The notes: generated by a model from the sequence alone, not told the origin. A stretch of DNA of 64,000 nucleotides from Eubacteriaceae bacterium Marseille-Q4139 (GCA_018223415.1 JAGTTQ010000001.1:118153-182152); one strand, 5' to 3'; counted from the first letter of the stretch, positions 16,188 to 25,191 are shown. A program made the numbers and translations.

Positions 16188-16299
16188 CTGCATTTTACTG
16201 GCAGGACATGGCGGCCGCCCTATGGAGAATCCGCCAACAGCACAGCGCATTTTCCTATGGCAGATGCCGTTTCCTATTCCCAAAAGCAGCCGGCCATAG
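16188..16299 (+). pseudogene. Remnant of radical SAM copy B (locus 1)
   Basis: Right after copy A, AAAGGAGG and a CTG replace the TTG start of the intact homologue at 23728. The first residues HFTGRTWRPPY are the same. The sequence then jumps to a region matching residues about 50-60 of the homologue (PTARRIF in the intact gene, PTAQRIF here) and soon stops. An internal deletion has removed the cluster-binding motif and most of the gene. It shows that locus 1 once had the same gene pair as locus 2. Confidence 0.75.
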
Positions 16300-16343
16300 T
16301 ATAATATATCCACCAGCAAAAACGATTTTGAGGAGGTATCATG

Positions 16344-16676
16344 ATGAAAAAATTGATTGCATATTGCGGGCTGGATTGTGAAAAATGTGACGCCTATCTT
16401 GCGACAATCAACGACAACCAGGAGCTGCGGATAAAAACTGCAAAGTTATGGGCTGAATTAAATCATGCACCGATCCTTCCTGAACATATTAACTGCCAGG
16501 GCTGCCGTGCCGATGGCATGAAAACCGTATTTTGTGACAGTATCTGTGGTATCCGCCAGTGTGCATTGAAAAAAGGGGCCGCCACTTGCGGCAGCTGCGA
16601 GGATTTGGAAAAATGTCCCCTTGTTGGGGCAATTTTAGAGAATAATCCATCTGCTTTAAAGAACTTGAAAGGGTAG
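16344..16676 (+). CDS. DUF3795 cysteine-rich protein
   Basis: A 110-residue protein with the DUF3795 pattern: IAYCGLDCEKCDAY at the start, NCQGCRADG in the middle, then CDSICGIRQCALKKG and CGSCEDLEKCP. Eleven or more Cys residues suggest a metal or iron-sulfur site, but no activity is established for the family. The second ATG (16344) is preferred because AGGAGG (16331-16336) is then 7 bp upstream. It lies behind the radical SAM gene and may share its transcript. Confidence 0.85.
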   Translation: MKKLIAYCGLDCEKCDAYLATINDNQELRIKTAKLWAELNHAPILPEHINCQGCRADGMKTVFCDSICGIRQCALKKGAATCGSCEDLEKCPLVGAILENNPSALKNLKG

Positions 16677-16865
16677 ACGGGAATTGATCGAATAGAGAAG
16701 CGGAAATGGGAAGAGCTTCAAATAGTAAAAGGCTTACGATTGATGTCCTCAATATGCCGCATTTTGCCTATTCTATGATAAATTTAGCAAGCTGATGGGT
16801 AAAATAATAGTTGGCAAATTGCGGCAAAACGGGGCAGAATACGCATTTTAGGAGGGGTTTCAAAT

Positions 16866-16882
16866 ATGATTAAGATGCTTTA
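16866..16882 (+). pseudogene. 5' stub of a low-molecular-weight phosphatase gene (first)
   Basis: ATGATTAAGATGCTTTAG follows AGGAGG at a normal distance. Its first five codons correspond to the start of the phosphatase gene at 28313 and of the stub at 18537. The frame then stops where the sequence joins the 85-bp repeat. Relative to the second stub about 37 bp are missing. The surrounding 16677-17012 has no intact gene. Confidence 0.45.
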
Positions 16883-16967
16883 GCCAGTAAAATCAATGGT
16901 TTTATGGAGAGGAACGGCGTTTACTACACCACTACTACACCATTTTGGAAAGAACCTTGATGTGACA
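16883..16967 (+). repeat. 85-bp direct repeat, copy 1 (possible mobile-element end)
   Basis: It matches 18591-18675 at 80 of 85 positions by my count. Both copies directly follow a stub of the same phosphatase gene. The repeat contains a tandem CTACACCACTACTACACCA motif that could be an arm-type recombinase site. It is interpreted as the left end of an integrated element; the element family is unknown. Confidence 0.65.
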
Positions 16968-17012
16968 GAAAAAGAAAGTTAAAATATAATTATTATGGAA
17001 AATTGAGGTGAC

Positions 17013-17877
17013 ATGATGGAGAATTATTTAACGCCGTACGAATCAGTTATTGCAGAAATTAAAAGTATTATTTCTTCTGGACAAGAAGCTGCTTATAGCG
17101 CATCCAGTAAGGCGATGCTGCTTACCTATTGGAATATAGGCAAACGAATTGTAGAGCAGGAACTGGGCGGCAGTGAACGCGCAGAGTACGGTAGAGGTTT
17201 GATTTCTGCCTTGGCAGAGGAGTTGACAAAGGAGTTTGGTAAAAATTATTCCAAAAGGAACTTGCATTATTACATCAAGTTTTACCAGTGCTTTACCGAT
17301 GAGCAGATTGTGAACGCATGCGTTCACAATCTTAATTGGACGCATATTAGGAGCCTTCTTCGTGTTGCGGATGAAAATGCACGCTATTGGTATATGAAAG
17401 AGGCGATTGACGAGAACTGGAGTTCAAGAACGCTAGACCGTAATATCAGTACGCAATATTATTACAGACTTCTTCAGACACCAAAAAAGGAGGCTGTAAT
17501 TGAAGAAATGAAACAAAAAACTGCGGAATATCAGAAAAACCAATTTGAATTGATTAAAAGTCCGGTGATTGCGGAATTTCTCGGCTTTAAAAATGGGAAA
17601 GATTACCCATCAAGATGTAGGACAAATTGATATGTATGTGCGTATGTATGATGAGTTAAAGAGGGGACAAGGAGACAATCCTACCATTGGAATTTTATTG
17701 TGTTCAGAAACGGACGAGGATATAGCCAGATACTCAGTGCTCCATGACAACAACCGGCTGTTTATGTCAAAATATCTAACTTATTTGCCGACAAAAGAGC
17801 AGTTGCGGGTAGAGATTGAACGGCAGAAAGAAATCTTTTTCATGCAGCATCCAGCTTTACAGGAGAAGGAAGACTGA
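17013..17877 (+). pseudogene. DUF1016 (YhcG-like) nuclease-family gene with internal deletion and frameshift
   Basis: The N-terminal DUF1016 domain is intact (YESVIAEIKSIISSGQEAAY to KSPVIAEFLGFK). It then joins, in another frame, the C-terminal end (GKITHQDVGQIDMYVRMYDE to EIFFMQHPALQEKED). The missing middle is where this family carries its PD-(D/E)XK catalytic core, including the VDLK-type strand. A single ancestral gene is the simplest explanation. The product, if made, would lack nuclease activity. Confidence 0.85.
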
Positions 17878-17924
17878 AAAGAGAATATGGCAAAGATTGA
17901 ATATTTAAAGGAACAGAGGATAAA

Positions 17925-18416
17925 ATGATTATTTTACAAGAAAAAGAAACGAAAGAAATAATTCAACTGTATAGTATGGCCATAAAAGAATTAAAACACC
18001 GTGGGGTTATTAGAACAAATAATGTAGTTGGAGAACTTGGCGAATATTTGGCAATAGAGCTATATAATAATACACCTGGTTTGCCTAATCTTTCACCCGC
18101 ACCAGTAGGAACAGAAAATATTGATGCAATTAGCAGAAAAGGTGATAGATACAGTATAAAATCAACAAGTAGCAATACAACAAGTGTGTTTTATGGATTA
18201 GAAGAACCAGGATCAAATATACCAGATAATCAGAAGTTTGAATATGTTATTGTATGTAAGTTTGATGATAACTATGAGTTACAAACGGTATTAGAAATGG
18301 ATTGGAATACATTTCTGAAGAATAAACGCTGGCATAGTAGAATGCATGCATGGAATCTGTTACTAACAAAGAAAGTTTGCCAACAGTGTAAAATTGTATA
18401 TAAAAAGGAAAAGTAA
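17925..18416 (+). CDS. Hypothetical protein with restriction-nuclease-like motifs
   Basis: A 163-residue protein I do not recognise by family. VVGELGEYLAIELY (about residues 32-45), then ENIDAISRKGDRYSIKSTS (about 64-82), has the E...D...xK layout of PD-(D/E)XK nucleases such as MrcB- or restriction-type enzymes. The C-terminus ends in a basic Cys pair (VCQQCKIVYKKEK). GAGGATAAA precedes the ATG. It sits in an integrated, decaying region next to the DUF1016 remnant, so a defence or mobile-element role is plausible but unproven. Confidence 0.55.
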   Translation: MIILQEKETKEIIQLYSMAIKELKHRGVIRTNNVVGELGEYLAIELYNNTPGLPNLSPAPVGTENIDAISRKGDRYSIKSTSSNTTSVFYGLEEPGSNIPDNQKFEYVIVCKFDDNYELQTVLEMDWNTFLKNKRWHSRMHAWNLLLTKKVCQQCKIVYKKEK

Positions 18417-18536
18417 CCATAGAGTTTACGTTATAATGCTTTCGGTAAATTGTAAAAATATGTAGTTCAATGTAACATAGAGAAATAAAGCATATAATTT
18501 CTCAAAGAAAACCAACATATAAGGAAAAATGCGAAT

Positions 18537-18569
18537 ATGATTAAAATACTTTTCATCTGCCACGGCAGT
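18537..18569 (+). pseudogene. 5' stub of a low-molecular-weight phosphatase gene (second)
   Basis: ATG at 18537 opens MIKILFICHGS, equal to the start of the intact phosphatase (MIKILFICHGN) through the first part of its P-loop. It then runs into unrelated sequence ending in the 85-bp repeat. TTCATCTGCCACGGCA (18552-18567) recurs exactly at 28328-28343 in the intact gene. This is what integration into codons 6-11 of the gene would leave at the left junction. Confidence 0.7.
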
Positions 18570-18590
18570 ATCTTGAAAAGTTCCGGAAAA

Positions 18591-18675
18591 GCCAGTAAAA
18601 TCAATGGTTTCACGGAGAGGAACGGCACTTACTACACCACTACTACACCATTTTAGAAAGAACCTTGATGTGACA
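18591..18675 (+). repeat. 85-bp direct repeat, copy 2
   Basis: Second copy of the repeat at 16883-16967, five mismatches apart, again just downstream of a phosphatase-gene stub. Between this repeat and the insertion sequence lies a terminator-like hairpin (18697-18732). No gene is seen in 18417-18778. Confidence 0.65.
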
Positions 18676-18696
18676 AATTTTAATAGACGAAAACGC

Positions 18697-18732
18697 AAGC
18701 GGCGGTATTCCTAAGTAGGAGTATCGCCGCTT
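18697..18732 (+). terminator. Terminator-like hairpin
   Basis: AAGCGGCG (18697-18704) pairs with CGCCGCTT (18725-18732), with an inner TTCCTA/TAGGA pairing. A short T-rich tail (TTGTTTC) follows on the plus strand. It may be the end of a lost gene of the integrated element. Confidence 0.5.
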
Positions 18733-18778
18733 GTTTCATGCAGTGGATATGAATCTTGAGTAAATGCTCATGTGACAC

Positions 18779-20135
18779 GATAAGGTACAATAAGTTTCGC
18801 AAATTGAAAAGTAGTTAAAAAGAGACATGGTTTGCAGCCCTCTGGTAGAATGAAGTCACGACACACCATTCTGAAAGGAGACAACAAACCATGTCCGAAA
18901 AGATTGTACAGCTTAACGAGGAAGTAATCAAGGGTCAAATCAAAGAACTGGTACGAGGCAGCGTAGAGGAAACCCTCAACGAACTGCTGGAGGCCGAGGC
19001 GGAGAAGCTGACCCAGGCGGCCCGGTACGAGCGCAATGAGCAGCGTCAGGGCTATCGCAGCGGCCACTACAACCGTAACCTCACCACCACTTCCGGGGAC
19101 GTCACTCTCAAGGTTCCCAAACTCAAGGGAATCTCTTTTGAAACCGCCATCATTGAGCGGTATCGCCGCCGGGAGAGCAGCGTGGAAGAAGCCCTCATTG
19201 AGATGTACCTGGCAGGCGTATCCGTTCGGCGTGTGGAGGATATTACCGAGGCCCTCTGGGGTAGCAAAGTCTCTCCCTCCACTATAAGTGAGTTAAACAA
19301 GAAAGCGTATGTCCACATCGAGGATTGGCGGAACCGTCCTCTGCAAGGCGGACGATATCCGTATGTCTATGTGGATGGGATCTATCTGCGCCGTAACTGG
19401 GGCGGCGAATTTGAAAACGTAGCCATTCTTGTGGCAATTGCGGTCAATGAGGACGGATACCGTGAGGTTCTGGGTGCCGCCGAGGGCATGAAGGAGGACA
19501 AGTCCAGCTGGGTCAGCTTCTTCCAGTGGCTGCGTGGCCGAGGTCTGGACGGTGTGAAACTCATTGTTGGAGACAAGTGCCTTGGTATGCTGGAGGCCGT
19601 GGGAGAAGTATTCCCCGAAGCCAAGTACCAGCGCTGTACCGTCCACTTTTACCGCAATGTATTCTCGGTCACGCCTCGCTCCAAGGTGAAGCTGGTGGCA
19701 AAGATGCTCAAGGCGGTCCACGCCCAGGAAAGCAAGAAAGCAGCCCGGGAAAAGGCCAAAGCTGTGGTGGAAGAACTGCGCTCCATGAAACTGAAAGAGG
19801 CGGCCAAGAAGGTAGAGGATGGCATTGAGGAGACGCTGACCTACTGCGATTTTCCCAGCGAGCACTGGACTCGCATCCGTACCAATAACGTTATTGAACG
19901 ACTCAACCGGGAGATCCGCCGCCGTACCCGTGTGGTGGGCAGTTTCCCGGACGGCAATTCCGCCCTTATGCTGGTCTGTGCCCGGCTGCGCCATGTGGCC
20001 GGCACCCAGTGGGGCAACAAGAAGTACATGAACATGAAGCACCTGGAGGCAGCCCTTGAAGATGCCTCCATTGCTGGCTGACTTCACTCATGCCAGACCC
20101 TGCAAACCATTTTGCGAAAAATACTTGACACTACC
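18779..20135 (+). mobile_element. IS256-family insertion sequence, copy 1, intact with 8-bp target duplication
   Basis: The element is 1357 bp, from GATAAGGTACAATAAG to CTTGACACTACC, with imperfect terminal inverted repeats that share TTCGCAAA. It is flanked by the direct repeat TGTGACAC (18771-18778 and 20136-20143), the 8-bp duplication typical of IS256. The single gene fills it. The second copy (26929-28285) has the same length and the same predicted protein. Confidence 0.95.
18891..20081 (+). CDS. IS256-family (Mutator-like) transposase, copy 1
   Basis: A 396-residue DDE transposase of the IS256/Mutator type, which moves its element by copy-out paste-in. YVDGIYLRR (first Asp, about residue 165), GDKCLGMLEAVGEVFPEAKYQRCTVH (second Asp and the C/H motif, about 230-255) and TNNVIERLNREIRRRTRVVGSFP (Glu, about 347) are the catalytic and family motifs. 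The N-terminus is the acidic helical DNA-binding part. AAAGGAGA is well placed before the ATG. The frame is complete, so the copy is likely active. Confidence 0.96.
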   Translation: MSEKIVQLNEEVIKGQIKELVRGSVEETLNELLEAEAEKLTQAARYERNEQRQGYRSGHYNRNLTTTSGDVTLKVPKLKGISFETAIIERYRRRESSVEEALIEMYLAGVSVRRVEDITEALWGSKVSPSTISELNKKAYVHIEDWRNRPLQGGRYPYVYVDGIYLRRNWGGEFENVAILVAIAVNEDGYREVLGAAEGMKEDKSSWVSFFQWLRGRGLDGVKLIVGDKCLGMLEAVGEVFPEAKYQRCTVHFYRNVFSVTPRSKVKLVAKMLKAVHAQESKKAAREKAKAVVEELRSMKLKEAAKKVEDGIEETLTYCDFPSEHWTRIRTNNVIERLNREIRRRTRVVGSFPDGNSALMLVCARLRHVAGTQWGNKKYMNMKHLEAALEDASIAG

Positions 20136-20291
20136 TGTGACACAAAATAACACAAAAAGGTTTGATAGACGCCACCCCATTATTCCGTATTCCACAAAGA
20201 GAATCAAGCAATTTTTTCGTAGGAACAGGCAAGTATTTTGACGGTCATTTCTGTAAAATGGGATTAAACAACCAAACAGGAGGTAAAGACA

Positions 20292-21251
20292 ATGGCAACA
20301 ATGCGAGCAATACAGGTAGCAGCAAAAGGCGAGCCTATGACATTAGTGGAAATCCCTATTCCTCAGCCGGGAAAAGGACAGGTGCTTTTGAAAGTTGAGG
20401 CGTGCGGTATCTGTCATGGCGATTCCAAAGTAATTGAGGGCGCGGCGTCCTCATATCCCCGTATTCCCGGACATGAGGTAGTCGGGATTGTAGACAAGCT
20501 AGGCGATGAAGTCAGCCAGTGGAAAGTAGGCCAGCGTGTGGGAATCGGCTGGCATGGCGGGCATGGACATACAACCGCACTTACAACGGACGGCGGCTAT
20601 GCAGAGTATATGGTAGCTTACGAGGATGGGCTGATTGCCATTCCCGACGAAATTACCGCCGAAGAAGCCGCCCCGCTGCTTTGTGCAGGAGAAACAACAT
20701 TCAGCGCACTTCATAACAGCAGCGCAAGACCCGGCGATTTAGTAGCAATATCCGGCGTCGGAGGATTAGGACACCTTGCAATACAGTATGCGAAAAAAGC
20801 CGGATATGAGGTAGTGGCTATCTCCCGCGGCAAGGATAAGGAACAGCTTGCAAGAGAACTGGGCGCACATCATTATATCGACAGTGAAAAGGAAAATGCC
20901 GCTGAAACCTTGCAGTCTTTGGGAGGCGCAAAAGTTATTCTTGCAACTGCTCCTAATGCAGATGTCATTTCCTCACTTATGGGCGGGCTGGGTACTGGAG
21001 GAGAGTTAATTATTGCCGCCGTAGACGATAATCCGCTCAAATGGTCTGCTATGGATTTTCTGAATGGCCCCAATACGGTCAAGGGTACTTTCACAGACAT
21101 AAAGGAAATGGAGGCTGCTGTCCGATTCAGCATTTTAACCAATGTTCGCCCTATGATTGAAGTATTCCCGTTGGAGCGGGCAAAAGAGGCATACGAAAAA
21201 ATGATGGCAGCAAAAACACATTTCCGCGCTGTACTGCATATGGGGAAATAA
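20292..21251 (+). CDS. Zinc-dependent alcohol dehydrogenase with shortened structural-zinc lobe
   Basis: A 319-residue NAD(P)-dependent medium-chain dehydrogenase. The catalytic zinc motif CGICHGD (about residues 37-43) and PGHEVVG (about 58-64) are present, and the Rossmann motif is SGVGGLGHLAIQYAK. In related enzymes a four-Cys structural-zinc loop follows the GWHGGH segment; here GWHGGHGHTTALTTDGGYAEY joins it directly to the next strand. No Cys remains and about 20 residues are missing. The rest of the frame is intact, so this looks like an in-frame loss. AGGAGG precedes the ATG. It converges with an AraC gene. The natural alcohol or aldehyde is unknown. Confidence 0.88.
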   Translation: MATMRAIQVAAKGEPMTLVEIPIPQPGKGQVLLKVEACGICHGDSKVIEGAASSYPRIPGHEVVGIVDKLGDEVSQWKVGQRVGIGWHGGHGHTTALTTDGGYAEYMVAYEDGLIAIPDEITAEEAAPLLCAGETTFSALHNSSARPGDLVAISGVGGLGHLAIQYAKKAGYEVVAISRGKDKEQLARELGAHHYIDSEKENAAETLQSLGGAKVILATAPNADVISSLMGGLGTGGELIIAAVDDNPLKWSAMDFLNGPNTVKGTFTDIKEMEAAVRFSILTNVRPMIEVFPLERAKEAYEKMMAAKTHFRAVLHMGK

Positions 21252-21323
21252 ATGTGTTATCTGCCCTCTACGGACAGAAAGGCACAGTTACAAAAAACTG
21301 CGCCTTTCTTCCGTATCGGAGCA

Positions 21324-22232
21324 TTACGTTTTCTTTGCCTGCGCCCCGATACACTCTTTTATTTCCTGAACATCTTTTTGCGGGGAACGGCCAAACATAC
21401 GTCGATAATCGCGGATAAATTGCGACACACTTTCATAGCCGACTTCCATAGCTGCGTCCGTTACATTTGCCGAGTTGTCCAACATAAGGCGGCGGGCTTC
21501 CATAAGGCGAAGTTTCTTTTGACATTGTAATGGCCCCATGCCTACGGCGCTTTTGAATTTTTGATGAAAGCTGGACAGGCTCATATTGCCCTGTTCTGCT
21601 AAATCCTCAACCGAAAAATCAATTTTGTAGTTTTGTTTAATCCAGCTATTGATGTAATAAATATCTCCTGCCTGCTGAATATTGATCATGTTTTGCATAA
21701 ACTGCTTTCCATGCAGCCCGGTAATAAGGTCAAATATCAATTCCTTTTTCAAATGCTTTCCCATAAAGGATAATTCCGAAGAAGTCATGGAAAAGAGCCG
21801 CACAACGATATTTATAATTTTTTCATCAGTACAGGAAAATACGGGTTCAGATATGTTTTCGTCAAATATTTTTTCAGGCAAATCGCCGTCAATATCCAGC
21901 ATGACGGAAATCACATCGTCCAAAGAGAACTCTATCAGAAGTGCGGCAAACGTATTTTCTGATAATGCAGAAAAAGTTTCTGCTGTCCGAGGGCTGTCAA
22001 TGGCAGAAATAAAATATTGTCCCGGAGAATAATCGCAAAATCCGTTCTCATTGTAAAGCCGCATATTTCCGTCTACCACAAGGAGAATGTAGGGATTTCC
22101 CATATCCGGCAAAAGAAAATCCTGTTGATTGCAGAACAAGATAGAAATATAGGGAATGGCAGTTTTATTAAGCCCATTTGTTAATTCAAACCGGCTTATG
22201 TATGAACTTAAAATTTCATTAAAGTTTTCCAT
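21324..22232 (-). CDS. AraC-family transcriptional regulator
   Basis: A 302-residue activator-type regulator with an AraC_N-like cupin domain (about residues 1-170; PYILLVVDGNMRLY and YSPGQYFIS). A C-terminal double helix-turn-helix follows (about 205-295; FSVEDLAEQGNMSLSSFHQKFK, then TDAAMEVGYESVSQFIRDYRRMFGRSP). It begins 28 bp behind the HxlR gene on the same strand, so the two probably form an operon. Its target is probably the convergent alcohol dehydrogenase or the divergent radical SAM genes; this is inference from neighbourhood. Confidence 0.92.
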   Translation of the reverse strand: MENFNEILSSYISRFELTNGLNKTAIPYISILFCNQQDFLLPDMGNPYILLVVDGNMRLYNENGFCDYSPGQYFISAIDSPRTAETFSALSENTFAALLIEFSLDDVISVMLDIDGDLPEKIFDENISEPVFSCTDEKIINIVVRLFSMTSSELSFMGKHLKKELIFDLITGLHGKQFMQNMINIQQAGDIYYINSWIKQNYKIDFSVEDLAEQGNMSLSSFHQKFKSAVGMGPLQCQKKLRLMEARRLMLDNSANVTDAAMEVGYESVSQFIRDYRRMFGRSPQKDVQEIKECIGAQAKKT

Positions 22233-22260
22233 GCTATCGCCTCACAAACACGCTTTTTTC

Positions 22261-22641
22261 TTATGGTTTTTCTTGATATGGATTAACGTAATCTGGGCAT
22301 AAATATTTTTCACTCCATGTCATCATGGTTTGAAGAACAGGGATGAAACTTTCTCCAAAATCAGTGAGAGAATACTCTACTTTTGGAGGAATCTCTTTAT
22401 AAATTTCCCTATGAAGAAATCCGTCATTTTCTAATTCGCGGAGCTGTTTTGTTAATGTGGATTGCGTAATACCATCAAGGCGGCGCATAAGCTCTCCGAA
22501 TCGCTGGACTTTATAGAAAGCAACATACCACAAAATCAATATTTTCCATTTGCCACCGATAACAGATTGTAACTTACTCATAGGCACACAGCGAGCAATC
22601 ACATTCTTATCACTAAATTTGTTTTCAGACATATAAAACAC
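22261..22641 (-). CDS. HxlR-family transcriptional regulator (locus 2)
   Basis: A 126-residue winged-helix protein closely resembling the regulator at 14801. The shared features are the Cys motif (ARCVPMSKL), VIGGKWKILILWYVAF, RFGELMRRLDGITQSTLTKQLRELENDGFL and KVEYSLTDFGESF. It is divergent from radical SAM copy A2 with about 170 bp between. In that interval TAGTAT and ATACTA flank an 8-bp spacer (about 22708-22727), a possible operator. It heads an operon with the AraC gene. Confidence 0.92.
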   Translation of the reverse strand: MFYMSENKFSDKNVIARCVPMSKLQSVIGGKWKILILWYVAFYKVQRFGELMRRLDGITQSTLTKQLRELENDGFLHREIYKEIPPKVEYSLTDFGESFIPVLQTMMTWSEKYLCPDYVNPYQEKP

Positions 22642-22813
22642 CTCTCTTTACACAGAAGTATATTTCAAAATCTCTCAAAAATCAAGGTACTACGATTCTT
22701 TGGCTTTAGTATTAAAAATGATACTACTACCAAAAAAGACAGTACTTGTATCAGACAGAGCAATAAGGTATTTTAGTGATGAAAAGAAAACTACGAAAAG
22801 GAGCGATATATTT

Positions 22814-23712
22814 ATGCACTATACTGGAACTATTTGGCGTCCGCCGTATGAGGCTTCTTCATTATTGCTGGAAGTCACAGCAGGCTGCACCCACCATAAA
22901 TGTAAATTCTGTACGCTTTATGATGATTTACCTTTTAAGTTTAGAATGTCGCCGGTTGAGGACATAGAGGCTGATTTGAAAGAAACTGCTGAAACAGTAA
23001 AATTGTGGCATGGATTGAAATACAGTCGGACATTCCATACAGGCGCAAATCCATTTGTGCTGAAAACAGAAAAGCTGCTGGAAATTGCAGGTCTAATAAA
23101 AAAATACATTCCCACTTGTAAAACGATAGGCAGCTTTGCACGCGTTACCGATGTTGCAATTAAAACAGATAAAGAATTAGCAGAATTGCATAGAGCTGGC
23201 TATGATGGACTGACGATCGGAATTGAAACAGGCGATGACGAGGCACTCATATTTATGAACAAGGGGTATGTTTCGGCTGATATTGTCACTCAATGCAAGC
23301 GTTTAGATGATGTGGGGATCAGCTATAACTTTTTCTATCTTACAGGCGTTTCCGGCGCAGGACGCGGCGAGTTTGGGGCAAAGGCAACCGCCGCAGTATG
23401 TAACCAACTGCGTCCTCAAATCATAGGAGCCAGTATGTTGACAATTTATCCAAATTCCGAACTGTATGAAGAAATCCAAAAAGGAAACTGGAAAGAAGAA
23501 CAAGAGATTGAAAAGTATAAAGAGTTAAAAGCGCTTGTTGAAAATTTGAATATTCCTGTTTGGTTTGCAGCTATGGGGGCGTCTAATGCGATTCCCATTC
23601 AAGGTACATTGCCGGAAGATACAAAAAAGTGATAAATGTATTAGAGCAGATTATTGGTAGTGTTGATGAAAGCGAACTGCGACATTACAGAAAGAATCTC
23701 CGGCATTTATAA
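22814..23712 (+). pseudogene. Radical SAM protein copy A2 with 1-bp deletion near the end
   Basis: The protein matches copy A (15274) nearly throughout: CTHHKCKFC cluster motif, GIETGDDEAL, TGVSGAGRGEFGAKATAAVC. At the run of A residues ending near 23630, one A fewer than in copy A shifts the frame and stops at 23632 after LPEDTKK. Restoring one base would continue to the same final residues RHYRKNLRHL and stop at 23712. About 27 C-terminal residues are lost. The core is complete, so the shortened protein might still function, or the run could be a sequencing error. Confidence 0.8.
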
Positions 23713-23727
23713 AGGAGGATTTTAACT

Positions 23728-24609
23728 TTGCATTTTACTGGTAGGACATGGCGGCCACCCTATGAAACAAATTCCTTTATCGTACAGGTTACGTCAGGCT
23801 GTACTTACAATAAATGTAGGTTTTGCAGCTTGTACAAAAATGAATGTTTTCGTATGTCGCCATTACAAGAATTTGAGGAGGATCTGAAAGAATTAGCAAA
23901 ATATCAGCCAACAGCACGACGCATTTTTTGGACTGGTGCGAACCCTTTTGCTATGAATTACGAAAAATTGGCTGAGCGGGCATTATTAGTCCATGACTAT
24001 CTTGTAGAATGTCAAACGATAGCTATGTTTTCGAGTATTCGTGATATAAAGGACAAGAAAGTATGGCAGCTTAGAAGATTACACGCATTAGGTATTAACG
24101 GTTTGAGTATAGGAACAGAAACAGGTGATGATAGTACACTTCTTTTGGCGAATAAAGGCTATACCGCAAAAGAATTGATTGAACAATGCAGGAAATTAGA
24201 TGCAGCGGGTATGGAATACTATTTTGTATATATGACAGGACTTGCCGGGAAAGGAAATGGTGATCGAAATGCTGTTAATAGCGCGAGAGTATTCAGCAAA
24301 GTAAATCCGCGTTTTATTTCGGTTGATTCTTTGACTCTATTTCCAGATACGGAATTATACCAAATGGCGCAGGAAGGAAAGTTTATACCTGCGGGAGAAA
24401 AAGAGCGGTTAGAAGAATTACAGATTTTCATAAAGAATTTACAGATACGCACACATCTATTTGCTAATTCAAAATCAAATTTTTATCCTATAACAGCATA
24501 CTTGCCAAAAGAACGTGATTCCGTAATCAGCGAATTACAGTATGTCATTGACACGACAGATGAAACGAAAATGATGGAATATCGGAATAGTCTAAAATCG
24601 TTAGGCTAA
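23728..24609 (+). CDS. Radical SAM protein copy B2 (locus 2)
   Basis: A 293-residue radical SAM enzyme homologous to copy A and A2 but divergent: CTYNKCRFC (about residues 25-33) is the cluster motif and GTETGDDSTL replaces GIETGDDEAL. It starts with TTG at 23728 behind AAAGGAGG, 15 bp after the end of the A2 frame, so the two form an operon. The remnant at 16188 is its counterpart in locus 1. Two related radical SAM enzymes in tandem suggest paired steps or alternative substrates in one pathway controlled by HxlR. Confidence 0.88.
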   Translation: MHFTGRTWRPPYETNSFIVQVTSGCTYNKCRFCSLYKNECFRMSPLQEFEEDLKELAKYQPTARRIFWTGANPFAMNYEKLAERALLVHDYLVECQTIAMFSSIRDIKDKKVWQLRRLHALGINGLSIGTETGDDSTLLLANKGYTAKELIEQCRKLDAAGMEYYFVYMTGLAGKGNGDRNAVNSARVFSKVNPRFISVDSLTLFPDTELYQMAQEGKFIPAGEKERLEELQIFIKNLQIRTHLFANSKSNFYPITAYLPKERDSVISELQYVIDTTDETKMMEYRNSLKSLG

Positions 24610-24614
24610 GCAGC

Positions 24615-24957
24615 AAAGCCAGCCGAGCTAGAGGGCGACCGCCGCATTTCACAGGAGAAAATCGGCAAGCTGTACAGGCGCAGCCGCAGCGCGACTGGCC
24701 GCCATATCCGCAAGTCCATACGGCGGCTTTATGAGGAAATGGAGGGAATGGCGTATGAGGAATAGCCGACTTCTCCCCTATGAAACAATCGTGCAGGCCA
24801 CCAGCGGCGAGCCGGAGACGGTCAACACTGTTTTACAGCATTACCGGGGGGTATCTGTTGTTACGCTCTTGTCGATGGACGGGTAGACCGGGACACAGAG
24901 GACTACATCACAGAAACGCGATTGACAGCAATCTTTAAATACGATTTTGACAGATAA
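24615..24957 (+). pseudogene. Decayed conjugative-element regulatory genes
   Basis: Two overlapping fragments. The first (to 24765) reads ISQEKIGKLYRRSRSATGRH and ends EEMEGMAYEE. The second starts at 24755 (MRNSRLLPYETIVQATSGEP) and is shifted by one base near 24850, after which ALVDGRVDRDTEDYIT to AIFKYDFDR completes a typical short helix-turn-helix/sigma-like protein found next to recombination genes of Tn916/Tn1549-type elements. The flanking DNA is gene-poor. The family assignment is from memory of such elements. Confidence 0.6.
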
Positions 24958-25023
24958 CGCCGCAGACAGCTATACTTATGTGATGAAATAGAGTATAATA
25001 AAGCCAGTGACAAATCGGAAGTT

Positions 25024-25191
25024 GTGGAGGACAACTATTATGAAGGGCATAAAAAACTTCATGAGCAGCTAAGTGATGAAATCTTTGTAGCATTAAGAGA
25101 AATACCAGAAAGTGCTTATAACGATTTGTTTAAGATGTTAAAAAAATTTGAGCAATTCCTTGACAAACAAATTGCTGAAAATAAAAATTGA
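25024..25191 (+). CDS. Possible small hypothetical protein
   Basis: A 55-codon frame with a GTG start and acidic/helical composition (EDNYYEGHKKLHEQLSDE ... FLDKQIAEN). It resembles a coding tail more than noise, but no clear Shine-Dalgarno is seen, and it may be the end of a degraded gene whose 5' part is lost. Function unknown. Confidence 0.3.
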   Translation: MEDNYYEGHKKLHEQLSDEIFVALREIPESAYNDLFKMLKKFEQFLDKQIAENKN

